From positions 31,218 through 95,217 of the forward strand of contig NZ_JANIKD010000008.1 in NCBI RefSeq assembly GCF_024580955.1: a DNA stretch of 64,000 bases. Reading direction: 5' to 3'. The notes beneath the pieces are model-generated. The model did no database searches and was not told where the DNA came from. It saw nothing but the letters and a program-made list of their open reading frames with translations. Made by a program: the position numbers and the translations under genes. Source of the DNA: Corynebacterium sp. 122RC1. Its GTDB lineage: Bacteria > Actinomycetota > Actinomycetes > Mycobacteriales > Mycobacteriaceae. Below, piece by piece: positions 43,572 through 54,844 of the stretch; position 1 is the first letter of the stretch; every line of letters begins with the position of its first letter.

Positions 43572-45654
43572 CCGCCGCCTCAGGCTTCACCTCAGTGTCG
43601 CTTGGGGAAGTGGGGCGTCTGAGGGCGTCGTCACGCGAACGTTGAATCGCCGTGACCAGCAGCAGCACACCACATACCAGGAACGCCACGGTGCGTGGGA
43701 CGCCGGAAATGGCGGCGAGGTCAAAGAACACCAGCTTGACGGTGCCTGCCACCGCCAAGAAGGTGCCAACCGCCAGTGACGCGCGGCGCTTGGCCAACGC
43801 CCAGGTTGCCACGCCGATCCAGCCCACCGACGTCAGCGCGTGCGCCGCGTAGAACGCCGTCCATGTGGAGCCCCTGCTTGCAACCGGGCCGCTGATGCCG
43901 CCGTCGAGCACCATTGCGCCCAGCGGGGTGATGATGCCCACCACTGCGAATGCCGTAGCGCTCAGAGCCAACAGCCCAAGGCTGATCTTCCAAATGTCGC
44001 TGAGTTGGCGAATCACCGGCATACGGGAGACGATCGCCGCGATGATCACCAGGAAACTCAGGCCGGCGAGCAGTGCAAATGGGTTCCGTAGTGGATCGAT
44101 GCTCCAACCCACCACTGCCTGGAGGAAGCGATCCATCACCACAACCACCGCAAAGCACCAGGCCACCAGCACCCATGCGGCGTGCTTGAGGTACTTGGGT
44201 TGCAGGAAGGTGAAGGTTACGCAGGCAAGCGCCAACGGCAAAGCGATAGGCCGCAGCCAATCGAGCCACGTTGGCAAAAACTCCAGCGCGCGAACCAATG
44301 GCAAGATGGCCAACACCCACAACAGCGGATGGCCATTGGCGGCAACCCAGCCGCCTATTAGGAGCACGCCGAGGAATACTGCCAACCCAGGACCATTGCT
44401 GAACACCGGGTAGAGCGCTACAAATGGCACCAAAAGCAGGGCCCAAATCTTTGGGCCGGAGCGCGGGGGTGCAAGCAATGCGAGGCGAGTCAATGCTGCG
44501 CCCGGTTCCGCACCGCCTCCTGAACCCAGCGTTGCACTGGCCACACCTTGGGCCACGGTGCTCGGTAACCTCCAGGCAGTTGTATACAAGGCAAACAGCA
44601 CAGCAACAAACAGGCAGTAGGTCCAGCCCCGCAAAGCGGTGATGTCACCGAACATGGCGATCCAGCCGATTGTTGCCAACAGTAGTGTTGCTGAAACATA
44701 GGCACCGAACAGTGCTTGGTCTGGGCCATTGGCGGGGCGTGCCGACGCCAGTGCGAACTTCCCGGCATGAGGTGGGGTATCGCGGTCCCCGCCATTCTGG
44801 CCGCCATCCACCGGCAAATCCTGCGGGTAGCGCAGCACCGTTTGAAGAAGAAGCAGTGCAGCAAAAATACCAAGCGGGTACCAGGCCGCAGCCGCCTGGT
44901 CGCGGCCGGTGAAATCGGCTGTGGCCTGCGCTCCGTACAACCACATGCCCTGCAGCGTGCTGATGATCGCAGTACCTATACTCAATACCCGGTTCCGCCA
45001 CAGATGTGCGAACACCAAAGCAACCACGCCGAGCAGCAAACTCAGTACCGCAAGCGTGTCCTGGCCAATCCAGTGCACAATGGCGTGCGCTGCCTGCAAA
45101 CTCAGTAGCAAACCTACGAGCCCGGTCCACCACGTTGACGCCAGTGCCGGCGTGCGGAACTTCCGCGCGTGCAGCCAAAACGTACTGCCAAACACCGCGG
45201 CGCTCAGCAACAATGCGAGAGCCACCAGCATCCCGGTGGTCACAAAGCCCCGCTCCACACCCAGGGACACCAGGAAACCTAGGCCAAGAACTGTCACGAC
45301 GCCGCCAAAGGCCCCAAGGAGCCGGGCAAGCTTGGCGTCATCGGCCCACCACCTCGGACCGGAAGAGGAAGAAGCGGCGACCCGTGCACGTGTGATCTCA
45401 GGCGACGGCGGGGTGTAGCGTCCCGTGCGGGGGGTGGGAGTAGGAATTGGATGCGCCGCTGCCGCCTCGCTGTGTGCGGCCCTGGGCACGTCGGAACGTT
45501 CCTGGGAAACTGCCTGTTCCTGTATCTCCTGCACCTGTAGCTCCCTGCGGAGTTCGCCGAGTTCGCGTTGGGTGAACGCGAGTTGGGCGAGGGCACGTTC
45601 GAGGCGTGCGCTGATTTCCTGCAGGCTTGGTGGATTGCTCTTGCCGCTGCTCAT
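43549..45654 (-). CDS. DUF2339 multi-pass membrane protein
   Basis: A 701-residue protein. Residues 1-40 form a short coiled coil ([29 protein letters not shown]). A Pro/Thr/Arg-rich linker follows, and then about twenty hydrophobic segments from residue ~105 to the C-terminus. This is the architecture of DUF2339 predicted membrane proteins, whose function is unknown. ATG 45654 begins a canonical N-terminus; the 54-residue extension into the infC promoter is rejected. A tandem 10-bp pair AGTATAGGGA (45662-45681) lies immediately upstream. The 3' end overlaps uvrA by 23 bp. Confidence 0.75.
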   Translation of the reverse strand: MSSGKSNPPSLQEISARLERALAQLAFTQRELGELRRELQVQEIQEQAVSQERSDVPRAAHSEAAAAHPIPTPTPRTGRYTPPSPEITRARVAASSSSGPRWWADDAKLARLLGAFGGVVTVLGLGFLVSLGVERGFVTTGMLVALALLLSAAVFGSTFWLHARKFRTPALASTWWTGLVGLLLSLQAAHAIVHWIGQDTLAVLSLLLGVVALVFAHLWRNRVLSIGTAIISTLQGMWLYGAQATADFTGRDQAAAAWYPLGIFAALLLLQTVLRYPQDLPVDGGQNGGDRDTPPHAGKFALASARPANGPDQALFGAYVSATLLLATIGWIAMFGDITALRGWTYCLFVAVLFALYTTAWRLPSTVAQGVASATLGSGGGAEPGAALTRLALLAPPRSGPKIWALLLVPFVALYPVFSNGPGLAVFLGVLLIGGWVAANGHPLLWVLAILPLVRALEFLPTWLDWLRPIALPLALACVTFTFLQPKYLKHAAWVLVAWCFAVVVVMDRFLQAVVGWSIDPLRNPFALLAGLSFLVIIAAIVSRMPVIRQLSDIWKISLGLLALSATAFAVVGIITPLGAMVLDGGISGPVASRGSTWTAFYAAHALTSVGWIGVATWALAKRRASLAVGTFLAVAGTVKLVFFDLAAISGVPRTVAFLVCGVLLLVTAIQRSRDDALRRPTSPSDTEVKPEAAATPEAEA

Positions 45655-45772
45655 GGTCCAGAGTATAGGGAAGTATAGGGAAACGCTGCCTATGGCCGGG
45701 GAGTTCGCGCTTAGCGCTGGCGTGTTGTTTTGCTTTGCAATGCAGAGGTGTGTTAGTGTTGCTGAGCTACCG

Positions 45773-46018
45773 CCTAAGCATGGCTTAGGTTGCAAGTGGA
45801 GATCATCCCACCCCATGCCGCCAGAGCAATCCGGTTGGCTCAGGGTTCAAACGGTACAGCACTCGAAGTGCTTTATTGTGTTCATGATCTCCCGCTCGGC
45901 ACGGCCAAGCGGGAATTTTTTCATGGGCGTTGAACTTTGGTTGGGGAATCGGGGAACACTGCAGCTTTGGCTTGCTCGGTAGATCGCATTGAAACATTTT
46001 GCTACTTGAGGAGTTCCC
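45773..46018 (+). promoter_or_regulatory. infC leader RNA with intrinsic terminator (candidate attenuator)
   Basis: The 364-bp region upstream of infC has three hairpins. Hairpin 1: CCTAAGC-ATG-GCTTAGG (45773-45789). Hairpin 2: AGCACT-CGA-AGTGCT (about 45858-45872). Hairpin 3: TCCCGCT/AGCGGGA with an inner GGC/GCC (45890-45914), followed by ATTTTTTC, a proper terminator. A terminator ~100 bases before the gene it precedes implies conditional read-through. infC operons in other bacteria are autoregulated through L20 leaders or attenuators. The sensing partner here is unknown. Confidence 0.65.
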
Positions 46019-46540
46019 ATCAGCACTGAAGCTCGCATTAATGAGCGAATCCGTGTTCCCGAGGTCCGTCTCGTTGGCCCTAACGGCGAACAGGTCGGCA
46101 TTGTCCGGATTGAAGATGCCCGTAAGCTCGCTTACGACGCAGACCTCGATCTCGTTGAGGTGGCGCCGAACGCGAAGCCACCTGTGGCCAAGATCATGGA
46201 CTACGGAAAGTTCAAGTACGAGCAGGCGCAGAAGGCACGCGAGGCTCGTAAGAACCAGCAGCAGACTGTGGTCAAGGAGCAGAAGTTCCGTCCCAAGATC
46301 GATGATCACGATTACGAGACGAAGAAGAACAATGTGATCCGGTTCCTTGAAAAGGGTTCCAAGGTGAAGGTCACCATCATGTTCCGCGGCCGCGAGCAAT
46401 CCCGCCCCGAACTTGGTTTCCGCCTCCTGGAGCGCCTCGCAGACGACGTTGCAGACTACGGCATCGTCGAGGCCAAGCCGAAGCAAGATGGTCGCAATAT
46501 GACCATGGTCTTCGGGCCGGTGCGCAAGGGCAAGAAGTAA
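46019..46540 (+). CDS. infC: Translation initiation factor IF-3, ATC start
   Basis: A 173-residue IF-3. It begins [20 protein letters not shown], with the N-domain to ~80, a lysine-rich linker and the C-domain [21 protein letters not shown]. The first ATG (46198) and first GTG (46160) are deep inside the conserved N-domain. The ATC at 46019 is six bases after TGAGGAG and fits the family N-terminus. Rare start codons on infC are known to let IF-3 control its own translation, because IF-3 rejects non-canonical starts. It is the first gene of infC-rpmI-rplT. Confidence 0.95.
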   Translation: MSTEARINERIRVPEVRLVGPNGEQVGIVRIEDARKLAYDADLDLVEVAPNAKPPVAKIMDYGKFKYEQAQKAREARKNQQQTVVKEQKFRPKIDDHDYETKKNNVIRFLEKGSKVKVTIMFRGREQSRPELGFRLLERLADDVADYGIVEAKPKQDGRNMTMVFGPVRKGKK

Positions 46541-46571
46541 ACACTTTCACAAACTCAAAGGACGAACATCC

Positions 46572-46766
46572 ATGAAGCAGAAGACCCACAAGGGCACCGC
46601 GAAGCGCATCAAGGTCACTGGTTCCGGCAAGCTCCGTCGTGAGCAGGCAAACCGACGCCACCTCCTTGAAGGCAAGCCTTCCACTCGTACCCGTCGCCTT
46701 AAGGGCACTGAGGATGTAGACAAGGCTGACGTCAAGCGCATCAAGCGCCTGTTGGGCAAGGCTTAA
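46572..46766 (+). CDS. rpmI: 50S ribosomal protein L35
   Basis: A 64-residue, highly basic protein. It shows MKQKTHKGTAKRIKVTGSGKLRREQA and the C-terminal KRIKRLLGKA characteristic of L35. It lies 31 bp after infC with AAAGGA before the ATG. Second gene of the IF-3/L35/L20 operon. Confidence 0.97.
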   Translation: MKQKTHKGTAKRIKVTGSGKLRREQANRRHLLEGKPSTRTRRLKGTEDVDKADVKRIKRLLGKA

Positions 46767-46858
46767 CCCTTCCGCCCAAACGGCCGCCTACGCCGCCGAA
46801 TACGGCACACCATTCTCTTTCCCCCTTTTTCTCAAAATATCGATAAGGAAGTTTCAAA

Positions 46859-47242
46859 GTGGCACGAGTCAAGCGCGCACTGAACGCTAAGAAGAAGCGT
46901 CGCGAAATCCTGAAGGCAGCCAAGGGCTACCGCGGTCAGCGTTCCCGCCTGTACCGCAAGGCCAAGGAGCAGTGGCTGCACTCCCAGACCTACGCATACC
47001 GCGATCGCCGCGCCCGCAAGTCTGAGTTCCGCAAGCTGTGGATCACCCGTATCAACGCCGCAGCTCGCATGAACGACATCACCTACAACCGCCTGATCCA
47101 GGGCCTCAAGCTCGCTGGCATCGAGGTTGACCGCAAGATCCTCGCCGAGCTCGCCGTGAACGACTTCGCAGCATTCTCCGCAATCTGCGAAGCAGCCAAG
47201 GCTGCCCTGCCAGAGGACGTCAACGCTCCAAAGGCTGCCTAA
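46859..47242 (+). CDS. rplT: 50S ribosomal protein L20
   Basis: A 127-residue L20 with [25 protein letters not shown] and the globular RNA-binding C-domain ([21 protein letters not shown]). It starts with GTG 46859 after AAGGAAG. L20 is the usual repressor of this operon in other phyla through leader RNA. Whether it acts on the infC leader seen here is not shown by sequence. Confidence 0.97.
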   Translation: MARVKRALNAKKKRREILKAAKGYRGQRSRLYRKAKEQWLHSQTYAYRDRRARKSEFRKLWITRINAAARMNDITYNRLIQGLKLAGIEVDRKILAELAVNDFAAFSAICEAAKAALPEDVNAPKAA

Positions 47243-47270
47243 TCCTAGGATCAGGCAAGCTTAGCTAGCG

Positions 47271-47341
47271 TGGCAGCCCCGCAATCGGGCTGCTGAAAGT
47301 GCACGAAACGGTGCTTCCCCGAAGTAGGGAGGCGCCGTTTT
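47271..47341 (+). terminator. Double hairpin terminator after rplT
   Basis: The first stem is GCAGCCC/GGGCTGC (47271-47293). The second is AACGGTGCTTCCC paired with GGGAGGCGCCGTT, followed by TTT (about 47307-47341). Confidence 0.8.
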
Positions 47342-47394
47342 CTGCATGTGAAGTGAGGGTTGGGGTTGTGGAGACGGAAGTGGGGCTAGGCGGG

Positions 47395-47405
47395 GGCGTT
47401 GGAAA
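47395..47405 (+). repeat. GGCGTTGGAAA variant of the dispersed element, copy D
   Basis: One-base variant of the core, preceded by CTAGGCGG. It lies in the leader of the rRNA methyltransferase gene, 77 bases before its ATG. Confidence 0.45.
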
Positions 47406-47481
47406 GGTTTGGAAGCCGCGATCCTCTTGGCGGTACACGCTTAGCGAACAGCGCACACCCACCCTGCTAGCCTTATCCCTT

Positions 47482-48300
47482 ATGAAGGTGGACCTGGACT
47501 TTACAACGCCGTTTACAGAGCGCACCCCACGGGTGGTGAATGCCGCAAAACTACACCGCGCCCAAGCCCGGAAGAAAGCTGGTGCGTTCATTATTGAGGG
47601 CGAGAATTCTGTCGAAGCCGCGGTGGCAACCGGGGCGGCAACGGATGTCTACGTCACTGAGGCGGCGGCAGCTCGTTTCCAGGACATTCTCACTGCGGCT
47701 GGCCACATGGGGGTGTATGTCCACCCAATTACGGAGCAAGCCGCAAAGCACCTCAATGACACCGTACAAAGCACCGGAATTTTCGCCACTTGCACGCCGG
47801 TTTTGTGGACCATCGGCAAGGCACTCGCGGGCTCCCCAAAGCTGGTGAGCGTTCCCGTGGAAACCAATGACCCCGGAAATGCCGGCACCCTCATTCGCGT
47901 CAGTGACGCCGTAGGTGCGGATGCCGTGGTGTTTGCCGGCAACACCGTGGACCCCCAATCCTCTAAGACGGTGCGTTCCTCGGCGGGATCCATCTTTCAT
48001 CTCCCAGTAGCCAGGGAGAGCAACACACAGGACGTGCTGGGCAATCTCCGTGCAAAAGGCCTACAGATTTTGGCCACCACCGCGGGAGGAGAAGTGAACC
48101 TCGATGAGGCCGGAGAGCTGTTGGAGAAACCAACCGCATGGCTGTTTGGAAACGAGGCCCACGGCCTCCCACCCGAGCTGCTGGAAGCAGCAGACCATCG
48201 GGTGAGTATTCCGATTCGGGGGCGCGCGGAATCGTTGAACTTGGCTACCGCGGCATCGATCTGCCTCTATGAATCTGCCAAGGCGCTTTTTCGGCAGTAA
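47482..48300 (+). CDS. SpoU/TrmH-family RNA 2'-O-methyltransferase
   Basis: A 272-residue SPOUT methyltransferase. An N-terminal substrate-binding domain (AGAFIIEGENSVEAA) is followed by the knotted catalytic domain with ETNDPGNAGTLIRVSDA, WLFGNEAHGLPPELL and IPIRGRAESLNLATAASICLYE. All three SpoU motifs are present. It probably methylates ribose in 23S rRNA or a tRNA; the target is not evident. ATG 47482 is used. TAGCCT (47468-47473) eight bases upstream suggests a leaderless message. It lies between rplT and pheS as in other actinobacteria. Confidence 0.9.
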   Translation: MKVDLDFTTPFTERTPRVVNAAKLHRAQARKKAGAFIIEGENSVEAAVATGAATDVYVTEAAAARFQDILTAAGHMGVYVHPITEQAAKHLNDTVQSTGIFATCTPVLWTIGKALAGSPKLVSVPVETNDPGNAGTLIRVSDAVGADAVVFAGNTVDPQSSKTVRSSAGSIFHLPVARESNTQDVLGNLRAKGLQILATTAGGEVNLDEAGELLEKPTAWLFGNEAHGLPPELLEAADHRVSIPIRGRAESLNLATAASICLYESAKALFRQ

Positions 48301-48306
48301 TGCGGG

Positions 48307-49564
<1,258 letters not shown>

Positions 49565-49608
49565 GCCCAGCTCGCACATCAACTTTTCACTTCAGGAGAA
49601 CTTTTCCC

Positions 49609-52122
49609 ATGCTTATCACGCAAAACTGGGTCACCTCTTTGCTCGGCGCCGCAAACCCAGGGTGGTCCGTCACCCCAGCCGAGCTCGATGCGGGCTACGT
49701 GCGCGTTGGATTTGAAACGGAAGGATACGAGTCCATCCCAGAGACCACAGGCCCATTGGTAGTTGGCCGGGTGGAAACCATCGAGGAACTCACAGGGTTC
49801 AAAAAGCCGATTCGCCACTGCATGGTGAACGTTGGCCAAGCAAACGGCACGGGTGAGCTGCAGTCCATCGTCTGTGGCGCTCGCAACTTCGCTGAGGGCG
49901 ACCTCGTTGTGGTGTCCCTTCCTGGCGCCGTGCTGCCTGGCAATTTCGCCATCGCCGCGCGCGAGACCTACGGCCGCATGTCCGCGGGCATGATCTGTTC
50001 GGCTGCTGAGCTGGGCCTGGCAGATAAGTCCGACGGCATCATCACCCTGGAAGCCAACCTCGCCGAGCCGGGCACGGACGCCCGCGAAATCCTCGGCCTG
50101 GCGGATACCGTCTTTGACGTCAATATCACCCCAGACCGCGGCTATGCTCTCTCCGCGCGAGGTCTCACCCGCGAGCTCGCCTCCGCGTTCAACCTCTCCT
50201 TCAAGGATGTGGCGCTGCACCCCGAGATCGCGGGCTTTGACCTGGCAAGCGTACCTGCGCCCACCGCGGAGTCGCTCCAGGTGCGCGTGGAGGCAGACAC
50301 CAAGGCGCGCCGCTTTGGCCTGCGCAAGGTCAGTGGCATCGACCCAAGCGCGCAATCCCCACTATGGCTGCAGCGTGAGCTGATGCTGGCAGGGCAGCGC
50401 GTGGTGAACCCTGCTACCGACGTGACCAACTACATCATGCTGCTGCTTGGCCAGCCAATGCACGCTTTCGACGCGGACAAGATCCAAGGTGGCCTGGTGG
50501 TACGCCGCGCTCAGGCAGGCGAGACGCTGGAAACGCTGGACCATGTGAAGCGCACATTGGACCCAGAGGACGTGGTGATTGCAGATGACTCCGGCATTCA
50601 GTCCCTCGCCGCGGTGATGGGCGGTAGTTCGTCGGAAATCGCAGACACCACCACAAACGTGTACTTTGAGGCTGCGAACTGGGACCAGATCACCGTGGCC
50701 CGTACTTCGCGCCGCCACAAGCTGAGCTCGGAGGCCTCCAGGCGCTTCGAGCGCGGAGTTGACCCAGCGATCATTGAGGTTGCGTTGGACATGGCCTGCG
50801 AGTTGCTGGTGCGCATCGCCGGCGGCACCATCGAGGCCGAGCGCACCCTGGTGGGTGAGACGCCACAAAGCGCAGCCATTTCCATGCGTGCGCAGCGTCC
50901 TGCGGAGATTGCCGGTGTTGATTACACCCGCGAGACTGTGGTTTCCCGTTTGGAAGAAGTTGGCTGCGTGGTAACGGTCTCCGACGGAGGCGACGAGCTG
51001 GAAGTCGCCCCACCAACCTGGCGCCATGACATCACCATGACCGCAGACCTGGTGGAAGAGGTGCTGCGCCTTGAGGGGTTGGAGGACATCCCAACCATCG
51101 TGCCTTCCGCACCCGTGGGTGCAGGCCTTACCGCTGCGCAGAAGCGCCGTCGCGCCGTTACCCACACGCTTGCGCATCACGGCTACGCGGAGATCCTGCC
51201 AACCCCGTTCATCAAGAACGACACCTTTGAGCAGTGGGGCCTTGATGCCTCCGATCCACGCCGCGCGGTGGTAAAGGTACAGAACCCGCTGGATGCGGAC
51301 TACGCCATCTTGGGCACCACCTTGCTGCCTTCCATGCTGGAGGCTCTGGGCCGCAACGTGGCCCGTGGTCAGCGCGACTTCAGCCTTTTTGGTGTGCAGC
51401 AGGTTTCCTTTGCTCGCGGTGAGGGCCGCAGCCCCATGTTGGATGTGCGCGTGCGGCCGTCGGAAAGCGAAGTTGTGCAGCTCCTTGAGTCGCTGCCGTA
51501 CCAGCCGCTGCACGCCGCAACCGTTGCCACCGGTGACATTGAGTTCGCCGGCCCTTGGGGGCAAGGGCGCGCCTACTCCTACGCAGACGCCATTGAGTCC
51601 GCAAAGATTGTGGCTCGTGCGGCGGGTGTGCGCCTGGAGCTGGAGAACGCCGAGGAACTGCCGTGGCACCCGGGCCGTTGCGCTGCGCTGAAGGTCGCGG
51701 GTCAGGTGGTGGGCCACGCCGGTGAGCTTCACCCACAGGTGCTTGAGCGCCTGGGCCTGCCCGCGCGTACCTGCGCTATGGAAATTGACCTCACGGCCTT
51801 GCCGTTTGAGGAGAACCTGCCGGCGCCGGTGCTTTCCGCATTCCCTGCGCTCAACCAGGATTTGGCGCTCGTGGTGGATGAGCAGACTGCTGCAGAAAGC
51901 GTGCGTGCGCTGATCGCGGAAGCCGCCGGCGAACTGCTGGAGAGCGTGGAGCTCTTTGACGTCTACCGCTCCGAGTCGCTTGGCGCGGGCAAGAAGTCCC
52001 TGGCGTTTTCCCTGGTGTTCCGCGCGAAGGACCGCACCCTGACGGATGAAGAGTGCTCCCAGGGCCGTCTGGCTGCCGCGAAGCGCGCCGAGGAAGTGTT
52101 CGGGGCAAGCATGCGCGCTTAA
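49609..52122 (+). CDS. pheT: Phenylalanine--tRNA ligase beta subunit
   Basis: An 837-residue partner of PheS. It has an N-terminal tRNA-binding EMAP-like domain (VGRVETIEELTGFKKPIRHCMVNVG), the B3/B4 editing domain that removes mischarged tyrosine, B5 and the inactive synthetase-like domain. A C-terminal anticodon-binding FDX-ACB domain ends it (SAFPALNQDLALVVDEQTAAES). Full length and intact. AGGAGAA upstream of ATG 49609 is a strong ribosome site. A long stem-loop follows the stop. Confidence 0.97.
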   Translation: MLITQNWVTSLLGAANPGWSVTPAELDAGYVRVGFETEGYESIPETTGPLVVGRVETIEELTGFKKPIRHCMVNVGQANGTGELQSIVCGARNFAEGDLVVVSLPGAVLPGNFAIAARETYGRMSAGMICSAAELGLADKSDGIITLEANLAEPGTDAREILGLADTVFDVNITPDRGYALSARGLTRELASAFNLSFKDVALHPEIAGFDLASVPAPTAESLQVRVEADTKARRFGLRKVSGIDPSAQSPLWLQRELMLAGQRVVNPATDVTNYIMLLLGQPMHAFDADKIQGGLVVRRAQAGETLETLDHVKRTLDPEDVVIADDSGIQSLAAVMGGSSSEIADTTTNVYFEAANWDQITVARTSRRHKLSSEASRRFERGVDPAIIEVALDMACELLVRIAGGTIEAERTLVGETPQSAAISMRAQRPAEIAGVDYTRETVVSRLEEVGCVVTVSDGGDELEVAPPTWRHDITMTADLVEEVLRLEGLEDIPTIVPSAPVGAGLTAAQKRRRAVTHTLAHHGYAEILPTPFIKNDTFEQWGLDASDPRRAVVKVQNPLDADYAILGTTLLPSMLEALGRNVARGQRDFSLFGVQQVSFARGEGRSPMLDVRVRPSESEVVQLLESLPYQPLHAATVATGDIEFAGPWGQGRAYSYADAIESAKIVARAAGVRLELENAEELPWHPGRCAALKVAGQVVGHAGELHPQVLERLGLPARTCAMEIDLTALPFEENLPAPVLSAFPALNQDLALVVDEQTAAESVRALIAEAAGELLESVELFDVYRSESLGAGKKSLAFSLVFRAKDRTLTDEECSQGRLAAAKRAEEVFGASMRA

Positions 52123-52136
52123 GCGCGATGAAGGAC

Positions 52137-52188
52137 AAACGCCGGGAAAGGCTAGGGGGTGGCTAGGGGTGAGTCTTTCCCGGTGTTT
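52137..52188 (+). terminator. Stem-loop after pheT
   Basis: AAACGCCGGGAAAG (52137-52150) pairs with CTTTCCCGGTGTTT (52175-52188) over 14 bp with one G-U. The 3' side is T-rich rather than a pure T-run. Confidence 0.7.
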
Positions 52189-52199
52189 GTGTCTGGGGC

Positions 52200-52216
52200 G
52201 GTTCCGACGCCCCCAA
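52200..52216 (-). repeat. Dispersed GGCGTCGG element, copy H
   Basis: Minus-strand TTGGGGGCGTCGGAACC, exactly the 17-mer at 39813-39829. It lies between the pheT stem-loop and the argC promoter, followed by an 8-bp hairpin CGTGTTCG/CGAACACG. Confidence 0.75.
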
Positions 52217-52273
52217 ATGGTCACTGGCCGTGTTCGCTCCCAACCGAACACGGGGTTCAGGACCGAATAAATC

Positions 52274-52289
52274 TATGCAATATTGCATA
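52274..52289. promoter_or_regulatory. Candidate ArgR operator upstream of argC
   Basis: TATGCAATATTGCATA, a perfect 16-bp palindrome. TGCA-containing AT-rich palindromes are the ArgR operator type. A second imperfect site with TTTGCAAC and GCGCATAA (about 52334-52351) lies next to the -10. Two sites in tandem fit ArgR hexamer binding. Confidence 0.7.
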
Positions 52290-52355
52290 ATTTTCCCGTT
52301 TGGCCTGGAAGTCCGGGGGAGTAGTTGAATAATTTGCAACACTGCGCATAAATGC

Positions 52356-52361
52356 TAGTAT
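52356..52361 (+). promoter_or_regulatory. -10 element of argC
   Basis: TAGTAT six bases before ATG 52368, so the arg operon message is probably leaderless at argC. Confidence 0.6.
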
Positions 52362-52367
52362 TGCTCC

Positions 52368-53471
52368 ATGTGTGAAACTCAATCTAGCGGCAACCCATCC
52401 GGATCAGGCGTGATCCGCGTAGCCGTTGCCGGCGCTTCTGGCTATGCGGGTGCAGAAATCCTGCGTTTGCTGCTTGCGCATCCAGCGTATCTCGACGGCA
52501 CAATCCAGATCGGGGCGCTCACCGGGGCCTCAACTGCGGGTAAGACAGTGGGTGAGCTCATGCCCCATCTCAGCGACCTCGCAGAGTGCGTGATTGAGCC
52601 AACCACTCAGGAAACCCTAGCGGGCCATGACGTGGTGTTCCTGGCGTTGCCGCACGGGCACTCGGCGGAAATTGCAACGCAACTCGGCGAGGATGCCGTG
52701 ATTATCGACTGCGCCGCTGACTTCCGCTTGCGTTCCGAACAGGACTGGGACGCCTACTACGGCGGCACCTACGCCGGGCACTGGCCATATGGCTTGCCCG
52801 AGGTGGCACACAACCGCGAGGAACTCCGCGGCAGCAAGCGGGTAGCGGTTCCAGGGTGTTTCCCCACCGGGGCTACCTTGGCCATGGCACCCTCCTTCGC
52901 GGCCGGCTTGGTGGAGCAGGACGTGAACATCGTGTCCATCACCGGCGTTTCCGGCGCCGGGAAGAAGGCCAACGTGGACCTCCTTGGTTCTGAGACCATG
53001 GGTTCGCTCAAGGCCTACAACACGGCCGGTAAGCACCGCCACAACCCGGAGATTCGGCAAAACCTCGCGGGTGCCGCGGCCCATGGCGCCAAGGGGCAAG
53101 CACTCGAACCGAAGGTGAGCTTCACCCCGGTCTTGGCGCCGCTGCCTCGCGGAATCCTTACCACCGCCACCGCATTCTTGCGCGAGGGCGTGGAGCTGCA
53201 GGATGTTCGCCAAGCGTATGCGGAGTATTACGCCGGGGAAGCATTCGTGCGGATCCTGCCCGAAGGCCAGCAGCCCCAAACGCAAAACGTGGTGGGGTCC
53301 AACATGTGCCACCTCCAGGTTGAGGTGGATGAGGCCGCCGGGAAGCTTTTGGTCACCACGGCAATCGACAACCTCTGCAAAGGCACCGCCGGGGCCGCCG
53401 TGCAATGCATGAACCTTGCGCTCGGCCTCCAAGAAACCGCAGGTCTGCCGCGAAACGCCGTAGCCCCCTAA
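52368..53471 (+). CDS. argC: N-acetyl-gamma-glutamyl-phosphate reductase
   Basis: Third enzyme of arginine synthesis, reducing N-acetylglutamyl phosphate with NADPH. The protein has 367 residues. The nucleotide loop [18 protein letters not shown] is near residue 18. The catalytic Cys is in [12 protein letters not shown], and [11 protein letters not shown] and [13 protein letters not shown] complete the signature. It is the first gene of argCJBDFR, directly downstream of the ArgR-like palindrome. The first ~15 residues are a variable extension. Confidence 0.97.
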   Translation: MCETQSSGNPSGSGVIRVAVAGASGYAGAEILRLLLAHPAYLDGTIQIGALTGASTAGKTVGELMPHLSDLAECVIEPTTQETLAGHDVVFLALPHGHSAEIATQLGEDAVIIDCAADFRLRSEQDWDAYYGGTYAGHWPYGLPEVAHNREELRGSKRVAVPGCFPTGATLAMAPSFAAGLVEQDVNIVSITGVSGAGKKANVDLLGSETMGSLKAYNTAGKHRHNPEIRQNLAGAAAHGAKGQALEPKVSFTPVLAPLPRGILTTATAFLREGVELQDVRQAYAEYYAGEAFVRILPEGQQPQTQNVVGSNMCHLQVEVDEAAGKLLVTTAIDNLCKGTAGAAVQCMNLALGLQETAGLPRNAVAP

Positions 53472-53522
53472 GCACCTGCTCCAGCGCGGCGCACTTGTCT
53501 CTTGCTGGAAACGGCGCGTCGG

Positions 53523-53533
53523 CGCGTCGGAAA
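53523..53533 (+). repeat. Degenerate GGCGTCGGAAA element in the argC-argJ gap
   Basis: CGCGTCGGAAA, preceded by a second CGCGTCGG at 53515, i.e. a GGCGCGTC tandem. It lies inside the arg operon, 53 bases before argJ. Confidence 0.4.
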
Positions 53534-53586
53534 GCCCCCTTAAAACCATCAACGCCACACTTTTACACGCAACTCAAGGAGACACC

Positions 53587-54750
53587 ATGAGCGGAATTAC
53601 CACCCCAGCCGGATTTGAGGCCTCGGGGCTCGTCGCGGGCATTAAGCCCTCCGGCAACAAGGACATGGCGCTGGTGCGCAATCTTGGGCCGAAGTTCGTG
53701 GCGGCTGGTGTGTTCACCAGGAATCGTGTGGTGGCGTCGCCGGTGAAGCTCAGCAGGAAGGCGCTGGAATCTGGCACGCTGCACGCGGTGCTGTACAACT
53801 CCGGCAATGCCAACGCCTGCAACGGTGCGCAGGGCGATGCCGACGCCAAGCTCCTGGTGGACCAGGCTGCAGAACTGCTTGGGGTGGATGCCCTTGACGT
53901 AGCGATGTGCTCCACCGGGCTGATTGGCGACGTCCTGCCAGTGCCCAAGATGCAACAAGCACTCCCGGCGTTGGTGGAACAGCTCAGCGACGCCGAAGAA
54001 GCGGGACACGTGGCGGCTGAATCCATCATGACTACGGACACCGTGGCGAAAGAAGCCTTCTACCAGGGAGAAGGATGGTCCATCGGCGGCATGGGCAAGG
54101 GCGTGGGCATGATGGCTCCTTCACTGGCGACCATGCTGGTGTGCCTCACCACGGACGCCGATGTTTCCGCGGACGTTGCGCAGCAGGCTCTGGAGCAGGG
54201 CAGTGCCGTTACCTTTAACACCCTGGACATCGATGGGTCCACCTCCACGAATGACACCGTGCTGCTGCTCGCCAACGGGGCCTCCGGCGTGCGTGTGGAC
54301 GCTGAGGAGTTCAAGGCCGCGGTGCTGCAGGTATGCGCGGCGCTCGCCGATCAAATGCAAGCCGACGCCGAGGGTGTGACCAAGCGCGTCAAAGTCACGG
54401 TCACCGGCACCAGTACCGACGAGCAGGCGCTCGAGGCAGCTCGCACCCTCGCGCGCGACAATCTGTTCAAGTGCGCAATGTTCGGCTCCGACCCCAACTG
54501 GGGCAGGGTGCTTGCCGCAGTGGGCATGGCCCAGGCAGACATGGACCCAGACAACATCTCGGTGTATTTCAATGACCAGCCGGTATGCGTAGGCTCCACT
54601 GGTGCGCCGGGCGCTCGCGACGTAGACCTTAGCGGAGCAGACATCGATGTGCGCGTGGATCTGGGAACTGGCGGGCAAGGTGAAGCCTTCGTGCGCACTA
54701 CCGACCTGTCTCACGCCTATGTGGAAATCAATTCTGCATACTCCAGCTAG
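53587..54750 (+). CDS. argJ: Glutamate N-acetyltransferase / amino-acid acetyltransferase
   Basis: Transfers acetyl from N-acetylornithine to glutamate, recycling the acetyl group. Bifunctional members also use acetyl-CoA. It has 387 residues. The self-cleavage site is in [10 protein letters not shown], where Thr182 becomes the nucleophile of the beta chain. [12 protein letters not shown] and FGSDPNWGR are family signatures. AAGGAG (53576-53581) is at ideal spacing from the ATG. Because argJ is present, the pathway is cyclic and no argE is needed. Confidence 0.97.
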   Translation: MSGITTPAGFEASGLVAGIKPSGNKDMALVRNLGPKFVAAGVFTRNRVVASPVKLSRKALESGTLHAVLYNSGNANACNGAQGDADAKLLVDQAAELLGVDALDVAMCSTGLIGDVLPVPKMQQALPALVEQLSDAEEAGHVAAESIMTTDTVAKEAFYQGEGWSIGGMGKGVGMMAPSLATMLVCLTTDADVSADVAQQALEQGSAVTFNTLDIDGSTSTNDTVLLLANGASGVRVDAEEFKAAVLQVCAALADQMQADAEGVTKRVKVTVTGTSTDEQALEAARTLARDNLFKCAMFGSDPNWGRVLAAVGMAQADMDPDNISVYFNDQPVCVGSTGAPGARDVDLSGADIDVRVDLGTGGQGEAFVRTTDLSHAYVEINSAYSS

Positions 54751-54844
54751 TAGTTGAACTGCTATCACAACGCACACCACCAAACCACACCGGGCTCTCT
54801 GTCACACACTGCCGTTGCGAGCCATAAAGAAAGGGCCTCCTGCC

